From the NCBI GenBank assembly GCA_021234155.1, contig JAJEKV010000098.1, forward strand, positions 3,132,088 to 3,196,087: a stretch of DNA of 64,000 bases, read 5' to 3'. Below are positions 10,601 through 20,500 of the stretch, piece after piece; position 1 is the stretch's first letter, and each line of letters begins with the position of its first letter. A program made the position numbers and the translations under genes. The stretch is from Isoetes taiwanensis (lineage: Eukaryota > Streptophyta > Lycopodiopsida > Isoetales > Isoetaceae). The notes below the pieces were generated by a model. The model made no database searches and had not been told where the DNA came from. It worked only from the letters and a program-made list of their open reading frames with translations.

Positions 10601-11205
10601 AGCGGTTTGTTTAGGAGAGCTTTGGCATATAGAAGCCCGTCTGAGAATAAAGTCTCGCAAAGGGTCTGCTGCTCGGGCAACTAGCCTATCTGGTTGCTTC
10701 ACAATCAAACATAATAAGAAAGAAGTTGTTGCCCGATTGCCTTACGCGATTGGTGTTGGGAAAACCTAACCTCTTCAAGTGTGTTGATAGCCCGCGTGCT
10801 TAATCTGCGCAGGTCCAAGAATCCCCCGTAAAAAGCCTACAACCGGCTTGAGATCAAGCTTTCTAAATACTTTTATGCACCTCGTGATTAATTTCTGCCA
10901 CTGGAAAATTATCTTCTACCTCCACAACTCTGTTGGTGCCAATGGCCATTCCTGGTTTAGTGCGTCTAATTTCTGTCCCAAGGTTCTGACTGAGGCCCAT
11001 CTCAACCATTTGGAGCGCCTCTGTGACTCTTGTGCTTCTATTCTTATCTTGAATGTGGTTCTGAATCCACTCTGAAAATCTCGACTTATTTACTACTCTC
11101 TTTGAATCACATCCTTTCCACGCTGAAGCTTTTGGATGACCACCTATGCTTTCTGCTGCCTTTTCTGCCTGATAAGCATCTACCCTCTCATCAGTTTGAT
11201 GTATC
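7700..11205 (-). mobile_element. LINE with ORF1, endonuclease and reverse transcriptase, 3'-truncated
   Basis: Read on the minus strand, from high to low coordinates. ORF1: an open stretch of about 110 codons from about 11200 to a stop at 10867 (includes SAWKGCDSKRVVNKSRFSEW), then 10708-10454 with PCWFEIEDLPLDLL and PEFLKSIANTLGSYV, a DUF4283-like domain; a Cys-rich patch near 10400 looks like a worn zinc knuckle, and 10379-10131 is a Pro/Thr-rich tail. ORF2: 9660-9478 has LEYRGVKSSEFKSK and ERDIICFQEHKCKKE, the N-terminus of an APE-type endonuclease. At about 8118-8060 LIPKGKDPR then RPI marks the RT entry, and 7863-7712 has DFTKSYDSIRWGFL and SVKRLLHSARA, the RT finger/palm A region. Frameshifts are many. 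The copy stops in the RT, before the YADD box, where it meets the LTR element between about 7690 and 7735. Confidence 0.75.
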
Positions 11206-11221
11206 CCGGTTTTTGATATAG

Positions 11222-11612
11222 TGGAGATGTGCAGATATGGCTTTTCTTTTAACTTGTCTTAGAGATGCCCAGATATGGCTTTTTTTTTTTTAACTTGTCT
11301 CCTCTTTTAACTTGTCTCCTCTTCCCTGTCTCTCCACATGTGCTGCCTACCTTATGTGCTGCCTATCTGGTTTGACAATCATTACTACCAAGCTTATTAC
11401 TACCAAGCTTTCTAAGACCCATATGTGCTGCCTATCTGGTTTGACAATCATTACTACCAAGCTTTTTAAGAACCTTTGCCCCAAAAGTTGCAAATGAAGT
11501 ATTGCCTATTAAGGAAAAAAAAGGACTCGTGTCTTGCCTCTCAATCCGGAGTCCTTTTAGGAAGAAAAAGGACTTGTGTCTTGCCTCTCAATCCAGAGTC
11601 CTTTTAGTTTCT
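11222..11612 (-). repeat. three successive tandem duplications, likely LINE 5' leader
   Basis: Set one: a unit with AGATATGGCTTTT and TTTAACTTGTCT at about 11225 and 11263. Set two: 69 bases starting TATGTGCTGCCTATCTGG at 11353 and 11422. Set three: about 46 bases with GTCTTGCCTCTCAATCC at 11515 and 11561; each of its units begins AAAAGGACT and ends AGTCCTTTT, so it can fold back. They lie just upstream of ORF1 of the minus-strand LINE, where promoter monomers are found in some other LINEs; that role is inference. Confidence 0.7.
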
Positions 11613-11769
11613 CTCAGATGTTGGAGCAAAGCATGGAATGAGCGGGTAAAAGGAAAAACAATGCAAGTCATCTCTATTTCATGACAATTCAGGCGGTCAA
11701 TTTCAAAGTACCCATTTCTGATCAGCTGAAAATAGTGACTATTTGACTCTACCTTCAGCACCATGTTTT

Positions 11770-11795
11770 CTATGGTTAACTGGTTTTAACCATAG
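11770..11795. repeat. 10-bp inverted repeat downstream of the aquaporin gene
   Basis: CTATGGTTAA (11770-11779) and TTAACCATAG (11786-11795), loop CTGGTT. Partial copies of the arms recur at 11810-11830. It lies about 170 bases past the stop codon of the minus-strand NIP gene, inside or just beyond its 3' UTR. Confidence 0.8.
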
Positions 11796-11961
11796 AATAA
11801 TTGGTATTAACCAGCTTTTTCTATGGTTGCACATGGGGTTTTATGTCACATTGGACTCCATTCCATTTATGTGTGATGCACCTTGTCTTCAAGAACTATA
11901 TATACAATATTAACGTTCAGGATAGATATATCAAATTTGTGTCTAGTTGAGGAGCTGAGAC

Positions 11962-13180
11962 TTAAATTTCTTGAAATTTGCACACCCCATTCTTCTTGCT
12001 AGGTCCCTTGGCGCGCATCAGAGTGTACACTCCAGCACCTAATTGAGCTCCTAGAATTGGGCCAACTATATACACCCACAACCCTCTGTAGTTATTAGCT
12101 GCAACTGCTGGGCCGAAAGTGCGCACTGGATTCATTGATGCTCCAGAGACAGGCCTGTGACAAAAGTAGTAACATATATATGAGCCCCTAAGGAACCTGA
12201 TTAAAAATATCAGTAAGTTTAAGAAATTACTTTGTTACGAACTGTTTACTCACCTTGCTATCAAATTGTTGAGATACACAGTGGCCCCCACAGCTATGGC
12301 AGCAAGCTCTCCAACCTGCAAATGTAAGGCTTAGAACAAGTTGAAGATAGAAAATATTTTACTAGTGTTGCAAGGAACTCACAGCTCTAGTGTCAGTTGA
12401 GACCGAAGTTATAACAAACATTAATATGCATGTAACTAGCACCTCAAAACAAAGGGACTGCATATCACCGTTAGCAGGAACTGTCACACCTAAGCTTTCT
12501 GCAGGTGAATACAGAATCTTTAGTGCATATGAAGCCAATAAAGATCCCAGTGTTTGGGACACAATGTAGAAAGGAACCTGAAAAATAATGTTCAAGATCA
12601 GAATTTTGAATATGCAAAAAAGGAACTAACAAACAAGTTTAAACATGCACAGATCGGTCAGTAAGTTTATGTTAGATATAGTAATCAGCAAGTAAAAATA
12701 ATTGAACATGGAGGTAAGGTAAAGAATAGAAATGAGGATAGGATTTAGGGTTAAGCTTACATGGCCCCATGGGAAATGGCGAAAAGAAGCAAAGGCAAGA
12801 GTTACTGCTGGATTGATATGAGCTCCTGAAATATGCCCCGTTGCAAGAATAATAATTACAACTGGAAGTCCAGAGCCAGCAGCACAGCCCTGGATTCCAA
12901 GACTACCACTTTGCTGATCAACTATACCAGTTCCTGCTGCCGCTATGAGCAGAACAAAGGTGCCTACAAACTCCGAAAAGCACTGTACAAAGATAGAACA
13001 AAACAGAGCATTCAGGATCAATTCAAGGGAATATAACATAAGAAGTTATGAAGGTTTTAAATGGCAAACCTTTTTCATGATGGAAGCACAGGGAGAGTCG
13101 TCTTCTTCCAGGGCGTCACAAGAGCTCGCATCTTCGGGATCTGCATCGATGTCAGTCTGGAACTTGGTATAGCCAGGCAT
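11962..13180 (-). CDS. NIP-class aquaporin (metalloid/silicic acid-type channel), five exons
   Basis: A membrane channel of the nodulin-26-like intrinsic protein family. Exons on the minus strand: 13180-13070, 12982-12761, 12577-12383, 12315-12254, 12154-11962; all introns are GT-AG and the joined frame gives 260 residues, near the usual 260-300. The protein has a short acidic N-terminus ([17 protein letters not shown]), [16 protein letters not shown], first NPA loop [10 protein letters not shown] (N94), [28 protein letters not shown], second loop [15 protein letters not shown] (N205) and a basic tail KGPSKKNG. The second motif is NPV, as in NIP5/NIP6 types. The inferred aromatic/arginine filter is S74, N193, A202, R208, and exactly 108 residues separate the two motifs. 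The start is the first ATG after a plausible leader; the frame is open upstream, so a longer N-terminus is possible. No damage seen. Exact substrate is inference. Confidence 0.92.
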
Positions 13181-13305
13181 GGCTGTGTGCGACTCGATGC
13201 CGGAGCTGAAAATACAAATGTTGCCAGGGATAACCTACTTGTTACTTTTTTTTCTCTTCAAAAGTTTGTTTCAAAAATAATCGTCTGTTCGTAAAGACAT
13301 CGTAG

Positions 13306-13765
13306 GACCATGGGGAGAAATCCAGATTATCGTATCAATATCTTGCAAGCCTAGTGTTTGTCTTATGCTCTACATTTGTAAGTAGTAGGAGCATAGCACC
13401 ATGAGATGATCTTTTGTACCTAAATAATGGAGTTTGTTAGTGCTAGAATTTCCCCTATGGCACATGCCAACTGGCCTTGGTACCTGTTGACAATATTATT
13501 CTCACCCACCTGCCTTCACCAACTAGATGACCATGGGGAGAAATCCTAGCCAGAATCAAATTATCGTATCAACTCTTGGTCCATATCTTGCAAGACAAGT
13601 GTTGTCTTATGCAGTTGTAAGTTGTAGGAGTATAGCACCATGAGATGATCTTTTGTACTTATATTTTGGAATTTGTTGGTGCTAGAATATCCCCTAAATG
13701 ATGGCACATGCCAACTGGCCTTGTTACATGTTGACAATATTATCCTCACCACTTGCCTTCACTAC
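13306..13765. repeat. tandem duplication of about 225-237 bases in the NIP upstream region
   Basis: Copy one starts GACCATGGGGAGAAATCC at 13306, copy two at 13529. Both continue with ATTATCGTATCAA, ATATCTTGCAAG, TAGCACCATGAGATGATC, GGCACATGCCAACTGGCC and GTTGACAATATTAT, in order. The first copy ends some 125 bases upstream of the NIP start codon, so the duplication occupies what should be the promoter or 5' leader. Any effect on expression is not visible from sequence. Confidence 0.88.
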
Positions 13766-13799
13766 AACTGAAGGACAAATTTGTCAAATAACTTACCAA

Positions 13800-15690
13800 T
13801 CGTGACATAATAAAATCATCAATTGCCAAAACCATCTCACATGCTTACGAACTATGTGTTGGTTGTTCAACGTGTCTCACTATTATAGGGTTAGCTTGCT
13901 TCGTGGCAAAACCGGATCCTAAAGCCCTTTTTCCACAACAGTCTTATTTTATGACACTCACATTTTTATAAGACATCCCTTTGGGCTCCATGTCATACAT
14001 AAGGCATGTCTTAAAATAATTAGTTTTCCATTCTTTTAATATAAGACACATGTCTTATTGATATAAGATGTGTCTTATATTCACAGTTTTCCACTTTACA
14101 AGAAAATTGACACAATTCAAATTCCCCACATGCGAAATTTGAACATGGCAATAGCAGATCAATGCTTACTCAATCATGCACTTCCAGGCATTCTTCTCTA
14201 GCGTTTTACTCAGGTGCTCTCAGGCTTTCTTCTCAGGCGCTCAAGTGCTCTCAAGCATTCTTCTCAGACGCCCCAACATTTCTCTGCCGCTCTCAGGCAT
14301 TATTTTCAGAGCATTGGAAAGATTGAATTAGAGGTGAGTTCAAGACAAGACTTCCAAGATTGGTCCTTTTGAATTCAAAACTGCATGTTCATTTTAGTAA
14401 GAATTCTATGTCTGTTTTTGGCTAGTCGTCTTTAACATTAGGCTGAGCTTGACATGATAAGGGAGATTGTTATCCATTAGACATTCAGCTAGTGGGGTAT
14501 CATAACAGAAAACTATCCTTCAAGATCATAGTGGTAATTCCCTTTAGCTAAATTGTAGGTGCAATCAGCGGTCATAATGTATTTCCCCTAAAACCTCACA
14601 AGCAAAGAAAGAGCATGGAGTGATCATATCTGCAAACTTTCTCCAACATGTCGAGCAAAAATTGAAGGCATATACAAAAGGAATTGTATCGCATGTGTCG
14701 AGATTCCAGCTCCCGATCAAAAGCAAATCCCCATTTACATAGGCGCATTTACAGAACTGAGGAAAGCTTTGTGCGAAGCCTGGAATCAGGGGCAGCTTTA
14801 TCCAGGATGTGCTTTATAAAAATGAATCCAACATATATAAATGAAACGACGCTCTCTTTTTCACAAAAGGAATTGCTTGAACAATGCAAAGAACCATTGT
14901 TTGCATTGACACTCATAAAAGAGAAGATTATTTGTGATTGCATTCCATCTCCTGCAAACTCCCTGCATTATAGCATGGCCTTGGTATGAAATCCAGCCTA
15001 AACAAAGCTTACCCAATCTGAGCAGATTGAATGTCGTTCCATGATTAAGTATATTTCGATGGGCAACCCACAATGCATTAGCAATTTTATTTTTAACAAC
15101 TCACTTAAAGGTCTAAATTGTGTTTGTTGCAAACATGTGGAGGGGAATCCATCATTAATATCTCTACCGACTCATTTACATATTTGAATTTTGTTTCTTT
15201 CAAACATGTGGGGTGGAATCCATTCTTAAGATCCAATAGCTTTGAATTCTGTACCGAGAATACATCTTTAATCATAGTTTTTTAGTTCCAAGGCCCTTTT
15301 GGTATATCTAATCTCTCATCAAATAACGTCAGATCTTAAGGCCAATTTGTTTGTTTTCAATCTCCTGTTCATCTAAGAAATTGTTCTGTATATTCCTTGC
15401 TAGTAGTTGCCCTCTCACTTTTGCGGTTCTAGCTTGAATTTCTAAAAGGTACGGATGTTTCTGGTTTATACCTCAAAGGATGGACTTAAATATACCAATC
15501 GCTGCCCTTTATTATTGCCAAATGGACAACTATGACTTGATATTGCTTGGCCTCCTGTAATTTCCTCATGGCCAATATAGGGCATGAAATGTTGGACCAT
15601 TTTTAATAGAGAGGATTGAATCATAGGATAGCTCATCTAGGCAATTGTGACTTGATATTACCTTAGCCTCCTTTAATTTCTTCACAGATA
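13800..15690. other. no gene recognised; small inverted and tandem repeats
   Basis: At 14038-14081 AATATAAGACACA and TGTGTCTTATATT form 13-bp arms, with further TAAGACAT words around 13970-14080, MITE-like but without clear ends. At about 14187-14315 the words CTCTCAGGC and TTCTTCTCAG recur in units of roughly 35-60 bases. The 101-residue open frame at 14684-14989 matches no family I know and lacks splice or start context. The rest is AT-rich and unremarkable. Confidence 0.5.
14038..14081. repeat. 13-bp inverted repeat, MITE-like
   Basis: Left arm AATATAAGACACA (14038-14050), right arm TGTGTCTTATATT (14069-14081). Nested inside are two further near-palindromes built on ATAAGACA/TGTCTTAT. Target-site duplications were not found. 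Confidence 0.8.
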
Positions 15691-15830
15691 TATATAGAAA
15701 GAAAGAAAGAAAGAATGATTTTTATCATCCACTTAGACCAATCGGCCTATGCCCAGAAGGAGCGCAGCAAACTTATTACTGTTCGGGATAAAAAACCCCC
15801 GCCCCGAAGGATTTTCGAAATAGAGTATGA
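15690..15830 (-). mobile_element. LINE 3' end of the (TTCTA)n family, tail drifted to (TTTC)n
   Basis: On the minus strand the order is GGGGCGGGGGTTTTTTATCCC, then GGCCGATTGGTCTAAGTGGATGATAAAAA, split here for length as GGCCGATTGGTC and GTGGATGATAAAAA, then a tail that has become (CTTT)n (15692-15716 on the plus strand). The stem of the usual hairpin is imperfect here. Upstream coding is absent, so this is a 5'-truncated copy of under 200 bases. Confidence 0.7.
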
Positions 15831-17850
15831 AATGTTAAGGTAATGTATTTGCTTTATTAAAAGCAAATCTTAATATACCATTTGAAAATCATGAGCTTTA
15901 GAATATAGGACCATGTTTACCTCTCAAAAACTATTGCCGTCAAGAAAACGCACGGAGAGCTTAAGTTTAACTTATTGAGCTCAGCTTAACATTAGAACAA
16001 CAAACATGCATTGTCTCTTTAAAATGAATTCCAAAGTCAAGAACAATTTGAAACATTGATATACCCAATCAAAGAGAGAAGATAAAGCCATCAAGTTGAT
16101 CGGTCAAAAGTAATGAAAGTTTAATAGATGTAGAAGCAGCCCCCATAGGTACATGGATCACATGTTCATCTCATCTGTATTGAACATTATACACGTATCT
16201 TTTTGAAAGGAAATCACAGAAAAATAGAATATTTGAAATAGACAAATGACAAATTTAGTGGAATTTGACCTCGAGCTAGAAACTGTGGAAACTGCCAAAA
16301 TTACGTTCGAAATTGCTTTTTACAATTTTTTTTGTCGAGAAAAAATGTTTCAATAAAAAATAGGGGATTGTTTAGGTGGCAAACCATTGCAAGACAAAAG
16401 CAAAAAACAAGACATTAAAACAAACAAGAAAAACTTTGAATTATTTCGTTTGGTATTTGGGGACAGTATTTCATGCATGGTTTTGCCTAAATTTTGGGGG
16501 CGTAGTGTATGCAAAACCATAGTCAGACTGTATTTTTTGAGTGATTTGAGCTGATTGTTGGGCAGTCAAAATAGGATTCCAAAATTAGGTCTGGGATGTG
16601 ATTATTTTGGCATTGTTGTGCAATGGATATCGGCACTTTAGATACTTCAGATAGGGCTTCCCGCCTCATTCTCTACAACCTAGGAAGACCCCGAGCTTTC
16701 TTCCCCGAGCTGCTGGCTATGGCAGAATCGAGCAAGAAATACTTGGACAAAAGCCATGTTCTATGATTTGCATAGAAATATTTAGGGTTTTGCAGTTCTG
16801 GTGATTTTGACCCTTTGAGCATTGCAAGTGGCCGCACATCCGACCTATCTGGCCTGGAAATATATATAGCTCTAGGGTGCAAGGGTGCTGATGAATAGAG
16901 TTGTTTGAATTGAAAGCAGCCATAACAGTTTGTTTGTCTTCAAGCGCATAAATACGTACTAGTGTCGGGACTCAAGATTAAAGGGCCAGAGTTTTGAGGT
17001 ATTTGTTATGGCGGAGAATTCCAAAACTTGGTCGCACATCATTTTACTTGTAAAGTGCTTGAAATAGACAAATCATTTTTCAAGTAATATTCAGACAGCT
17101 TAGAAGTGGACCCAGCAGAGTAAAAGTGGACTTAAAATAATCTGAAGCCAATCCGGCAGTTCTCGCAGTTCCTTGTTTTGTGGTTATGGGATTTGTGAGT
17201 TCTAGTTTCATCCACCGACTTATTGCTGTTTTTTTTTTTTAACCAAAATAACAACATCTCCCATAACACACCAAAACAAAGACCTTTGGACTTCTCTTTG
17301 CTCTGCATCAAAATTCATTTGGAGGCTCTGGTTTGGTCATCGTATCCCTCTATGCAAGAAGGCCATCAAACTAGTTTTGCATTGACCATTATTAATCCCT
17401 CAGCCCCCCCCCCCTTCGAGGATACAAGATTTATAATTTTTCTATCAATAAAAAGTGCCCCGAAGATCTTCTAGAAAAAGTCTCATCCGTTGTTTTATCC
17501 TTTGCAGCCTTTTCCAAATGCTTCTCCTTTTCTACGTGGATTATTGGTAACATGGGATGCCTTTAGATATCTTTGTTGGCCCCTTCCATCCATATCCTAT
17601 TGCAATTCCATGGTGGTGGGCACCACTGCCGTCAAAGCTGTTAGCACCTCCACTTGCATTTATCCCCGTATACAGAGGCGATGGGTCTTTGCAGATGTCA
17701 ATTATAGAAAAGCTGGCTTGGAGTTGCCCCAAAAATATTCACAAGGACAAGTATTTTGTGACCTCCATATATTGCATCCCATTAGTCACAACTCCTCCCA
17801 CTGCCAAATGGGTGGCACTTGCCAAAATCCAATTGGGTTTCTACATGGCG
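15830..17850. other. no gene recognised
   Basis: AT-rich with short A and T runs and a run of eleven C at about 17404-17414. The small frames at 16673-16923 and 17223-17474 resemble nothing. The stretch from 17480 to 17850 has longer open frames in two registers and leads directly into the LINE piece at 17850, so it may be worn RT sequence of that element, but I could not find RT motifs. Confidence 0.4.
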
Positions 17851-18300
17851 CTAGTTTTGGGATAAGTTGTTCCATGCCAAAGTTTTTGTGCTTTGGTGAA
17901 AAATTACCCATAGGTGCCTACGTGCTATGTCGTAAGATATCGCTATGATCGTTGCACGTCTGCAGTATACATACTTTGCCTTTCAGACATTAACTCTTGA
18001 GCATTATCACTTTGATTGTCTAGAAGTTCAATCATCTTGGTCCTGGCCATGAGGTTTATTGAACAGTGCACTGGATAGCCAATGCATCCTCTTTGGCATT
18101 CTACCCTAATGCATGGCTTCCAGCTAGGCAGAAGCATTTCATCTTTGTTCTAGTTGACTCTTGTGGTCAATATGGAAGCCTCGAAGACAATATATTTTTC
18201 AAAGCACTTATTTTTTTGCTCGTGGAATTATTGCTATAGCCCAAGCTAAGATACTAATAACATATAGATGTTCTCCCCTTGAGTCAAACCTGAAAGACCC
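17850..18300 (+). mobile_element. LINE fragment, zinc-binding C-terminal region
   Basis: Near 17856-17910 the plus strand encodes WDKLFHAKVFVLWW followed by THRCLRA, the entry to the zinc-binding domain; the same words (VLWWQIIQRCLRVN) occur in the minus-strand copy at 42100-42150. At 18162-18210 SIWKPRRQYIFQ is the Trp-rich block that follows the zinc site, and near 18230-18290 IAIAQAKILITYRCSP matches IEIVMAYKCSP of the 41.7-kb copy. The Cys/His residues in between are largely lost and frames shift. A dead fragment of the same family as 41560-42250. Confidence 0.65.
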
Positions 18301-18811
18301 CACTGGCAGCATCAGTTCATCCCCTTACATAGAGACGATGGGTTCTGGCAGGCGTTGTCTCTATCAAACATGGTATGAAGCGGGTCGCCTACTATCTTGG
18401 CCTGAATTTCAGGCAAGATTCCTGCTTTCTCGTTGGGATGTGTCTCTACGGTGCAAATGCACTAATGACCTGTGGTGCAATTGCAGATTCCTTTTTCAAA
18501 AACACAAAAATTCGGCACTTTTGACCTATTTTTATAAAAACAAGTACCAAACAAAGGTGCAACAGTTCAAATAGGGCAATACTAAAAGCGAAGGATACAT
18601 TTTGCTTTAAGTCACACTAAAAAATACACTTTTTTAGGATACAGAAATGCAAAGGAAAGTAAGAATGTCTATGCACGCATAGACTTTAAAGTTATATTTC
18701 AATAATTGAACAGAGTAATATAGGCACACATAATAATAAACTTCTTTTCACACATTAAATATCAAGGGGGACGTCCTCCTCAACAAGTTCTTCATCTGAA
18801 TTCGTAAGAGA

Positions 18812-18895
18812 ATAGAATAGAATAGAATAGAATAGAATAGAATAGAATAGAATATGATTTTATCGTCCACGGAGACCAACTGGCCTATGGAACCT
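18812..18895 (-). mobile_element. LINE 3' tail of the (TTCTA)n family
   Basis: The plus strand shows nine AGAAT units (about 18812-18853), then GATTTTATCGTCCACGGAGA and CCAACTGGCCTATGG. Read on the minus strand this is the family end GGCC-TTGGTCTCCGTGGACGATAAAA plus tail. Nothing recognisable lies 5' of it, so the copy is strongly truncated. Confidence 0.75.
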
Positions 18896-19249
18896 TAGTA
18901 GAGACATCAGGAATAACTTCCTTAGAGTCTAAGGCATACTTGAAGGTGTAATAACTTAAGTTATATAGTGCCAAAAATTTAGGGCATGCACTAGCTATAG
19001 AAATTCTTAAACATGTATTCATAACATTACACAACCGAGTTGAATGATGCTTAACTAGTTGAACAATGGTCCCTTCACGAATAATACTTTATGAGATGTA
19101 TGTGGAATGTGTGAGCAAATAGGAAACAAAAGCCACAAACAAATTAGTCACAACACAACCAAAGACATGGAAAAAAAAGCTGCTAGCTATGGTTGTGGAG
19201 GAAATGTTGGTGAGCTATGCACATAGAGCAACTAGAAGAGAAAACGGTT

Positions 19250-19303
19250 GTCATGTTATTGCCTCCGTGGACACTAAAAACCTATTCTATTCTATTCTAT
19301 TCT
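19250..19303 (+). mobile_element. LINE 3' tail of the (TTCTA)n family
   Basis: GCCTCCGTGGACACTAAAAA is followed by CCTATTCTATTCTATTCT (to about 19303). Same end signature and tail as 2158-2205, opposite in direction to the tail 400 bases upstream. Very short truncated copy. Confidence 0.65.
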
Positions 19304-20500
19304 TTAAGGATAAAAAAATTGCCAAGCTAAGCATGCAAAACCTACAAGGTGGAAAAGAATATAGCCAAGCTTGTGCACATAACCAACGTTGAGAAAAAGA
19401 AAAGGATATAGCTAGGGCAAAGGTTGTCGACTACATTAGGACCTTTTCAAACTATAAATGCAAAAAAGAAATAATTGAAATGTATGTAGGCAAGTTAGAA
19501 CCAAAATTAAAAGGATGTGGCATCCAATGACTAGGTTAGGAGTAAAATATCTAGGTATGAAAATATTGGGTGGGATGTGGCGAGTACAAAATTAGTAGAA
19601 AATTAGTAGGCTGTTAAAAAAATGGGTAGGTAGAATTTTAGTCGGTAGGTGGTGTATATCGCATGAACAGATCTTTCTTATGCTATCTTGCGATAGTAAA
19701 AAAACTTTCCCCTCGAATTTTCTTCTTATCTTCAAAAGGGGCTTTTCCAATTTTTGTGGCTTTGATTTGTGACGAAAAATGAGTTGAGGTTGGATTTTGC
19801 GGCACAGGTTGATTTATTCCAAAATGGGGCAATATTTTGCGATACTGATTAACATCCCTCGGGAACCCGATAGTTGAAGCAAGCCTTAAGTTTGTGATTG
19901 AAAAGAAATTATGAAGACTCATTAGGCCTTTGTCGGGTTTAAGACCTTTATCGAAAGCAATAAGGCGTTTTGTTTCCAAAATGGACGAAATCTCTTTCTA
20001 TGTCCCTGCTGTTTGAATATCACCATAAAACCCCATTGTCAGAGAGATGAGTGAGAGATCTGGCTAAGACATGAGCTAAGATGCCGCTAAAAGATGCCTC
20101 TAAGAGATCACCGAGATGTTGGTGCCATAGCTACACTATTCAAGAATGATTATTAGAGAAGCGAAGCCCGGTATTTATCGCCTGAACCACCTAAAACCAC
20201 ATTGAGAAAATATGCAACAGCCATTCACTTGGATTATCTAGGCGGCTTCCACCAGCCCAGCACAGGAGAAGATTAAATTCGGCCAACAAAGACCAAAATA
20301 GGTGACGGAAACCAAGGGCGTTCTTTAAAGCGAAACGCTGGCGGGATAGCGCTGTGCTCGGCGCTGTGAACTTCGTCAGCTGAGACATTTTGTAGCGGGC
20401 TGGAGCGAAGGTTTTCAGCATCATGGCGCCATTTGATGAGTTCTGTGCGAATGAACTTTGAGAAAGGTTAACAAGCAGAGGTACGTATTCATGCTGGATT
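19304..20500. other. no gene recognised
   Basis: Open frames on the minus strand at 19683-19979 (98 residues) and 20191-20424 (77 residues) match no family I know. No repeats or hairpins stand out. Confidence 0.35.

Noticed and set aside
12833-13294. Plus-strand open frames opposite the aquaporin exons
   Set aside because: They are antisense shadows of the NIP exons, whose minus-strand reading has splice sites and family motifs.
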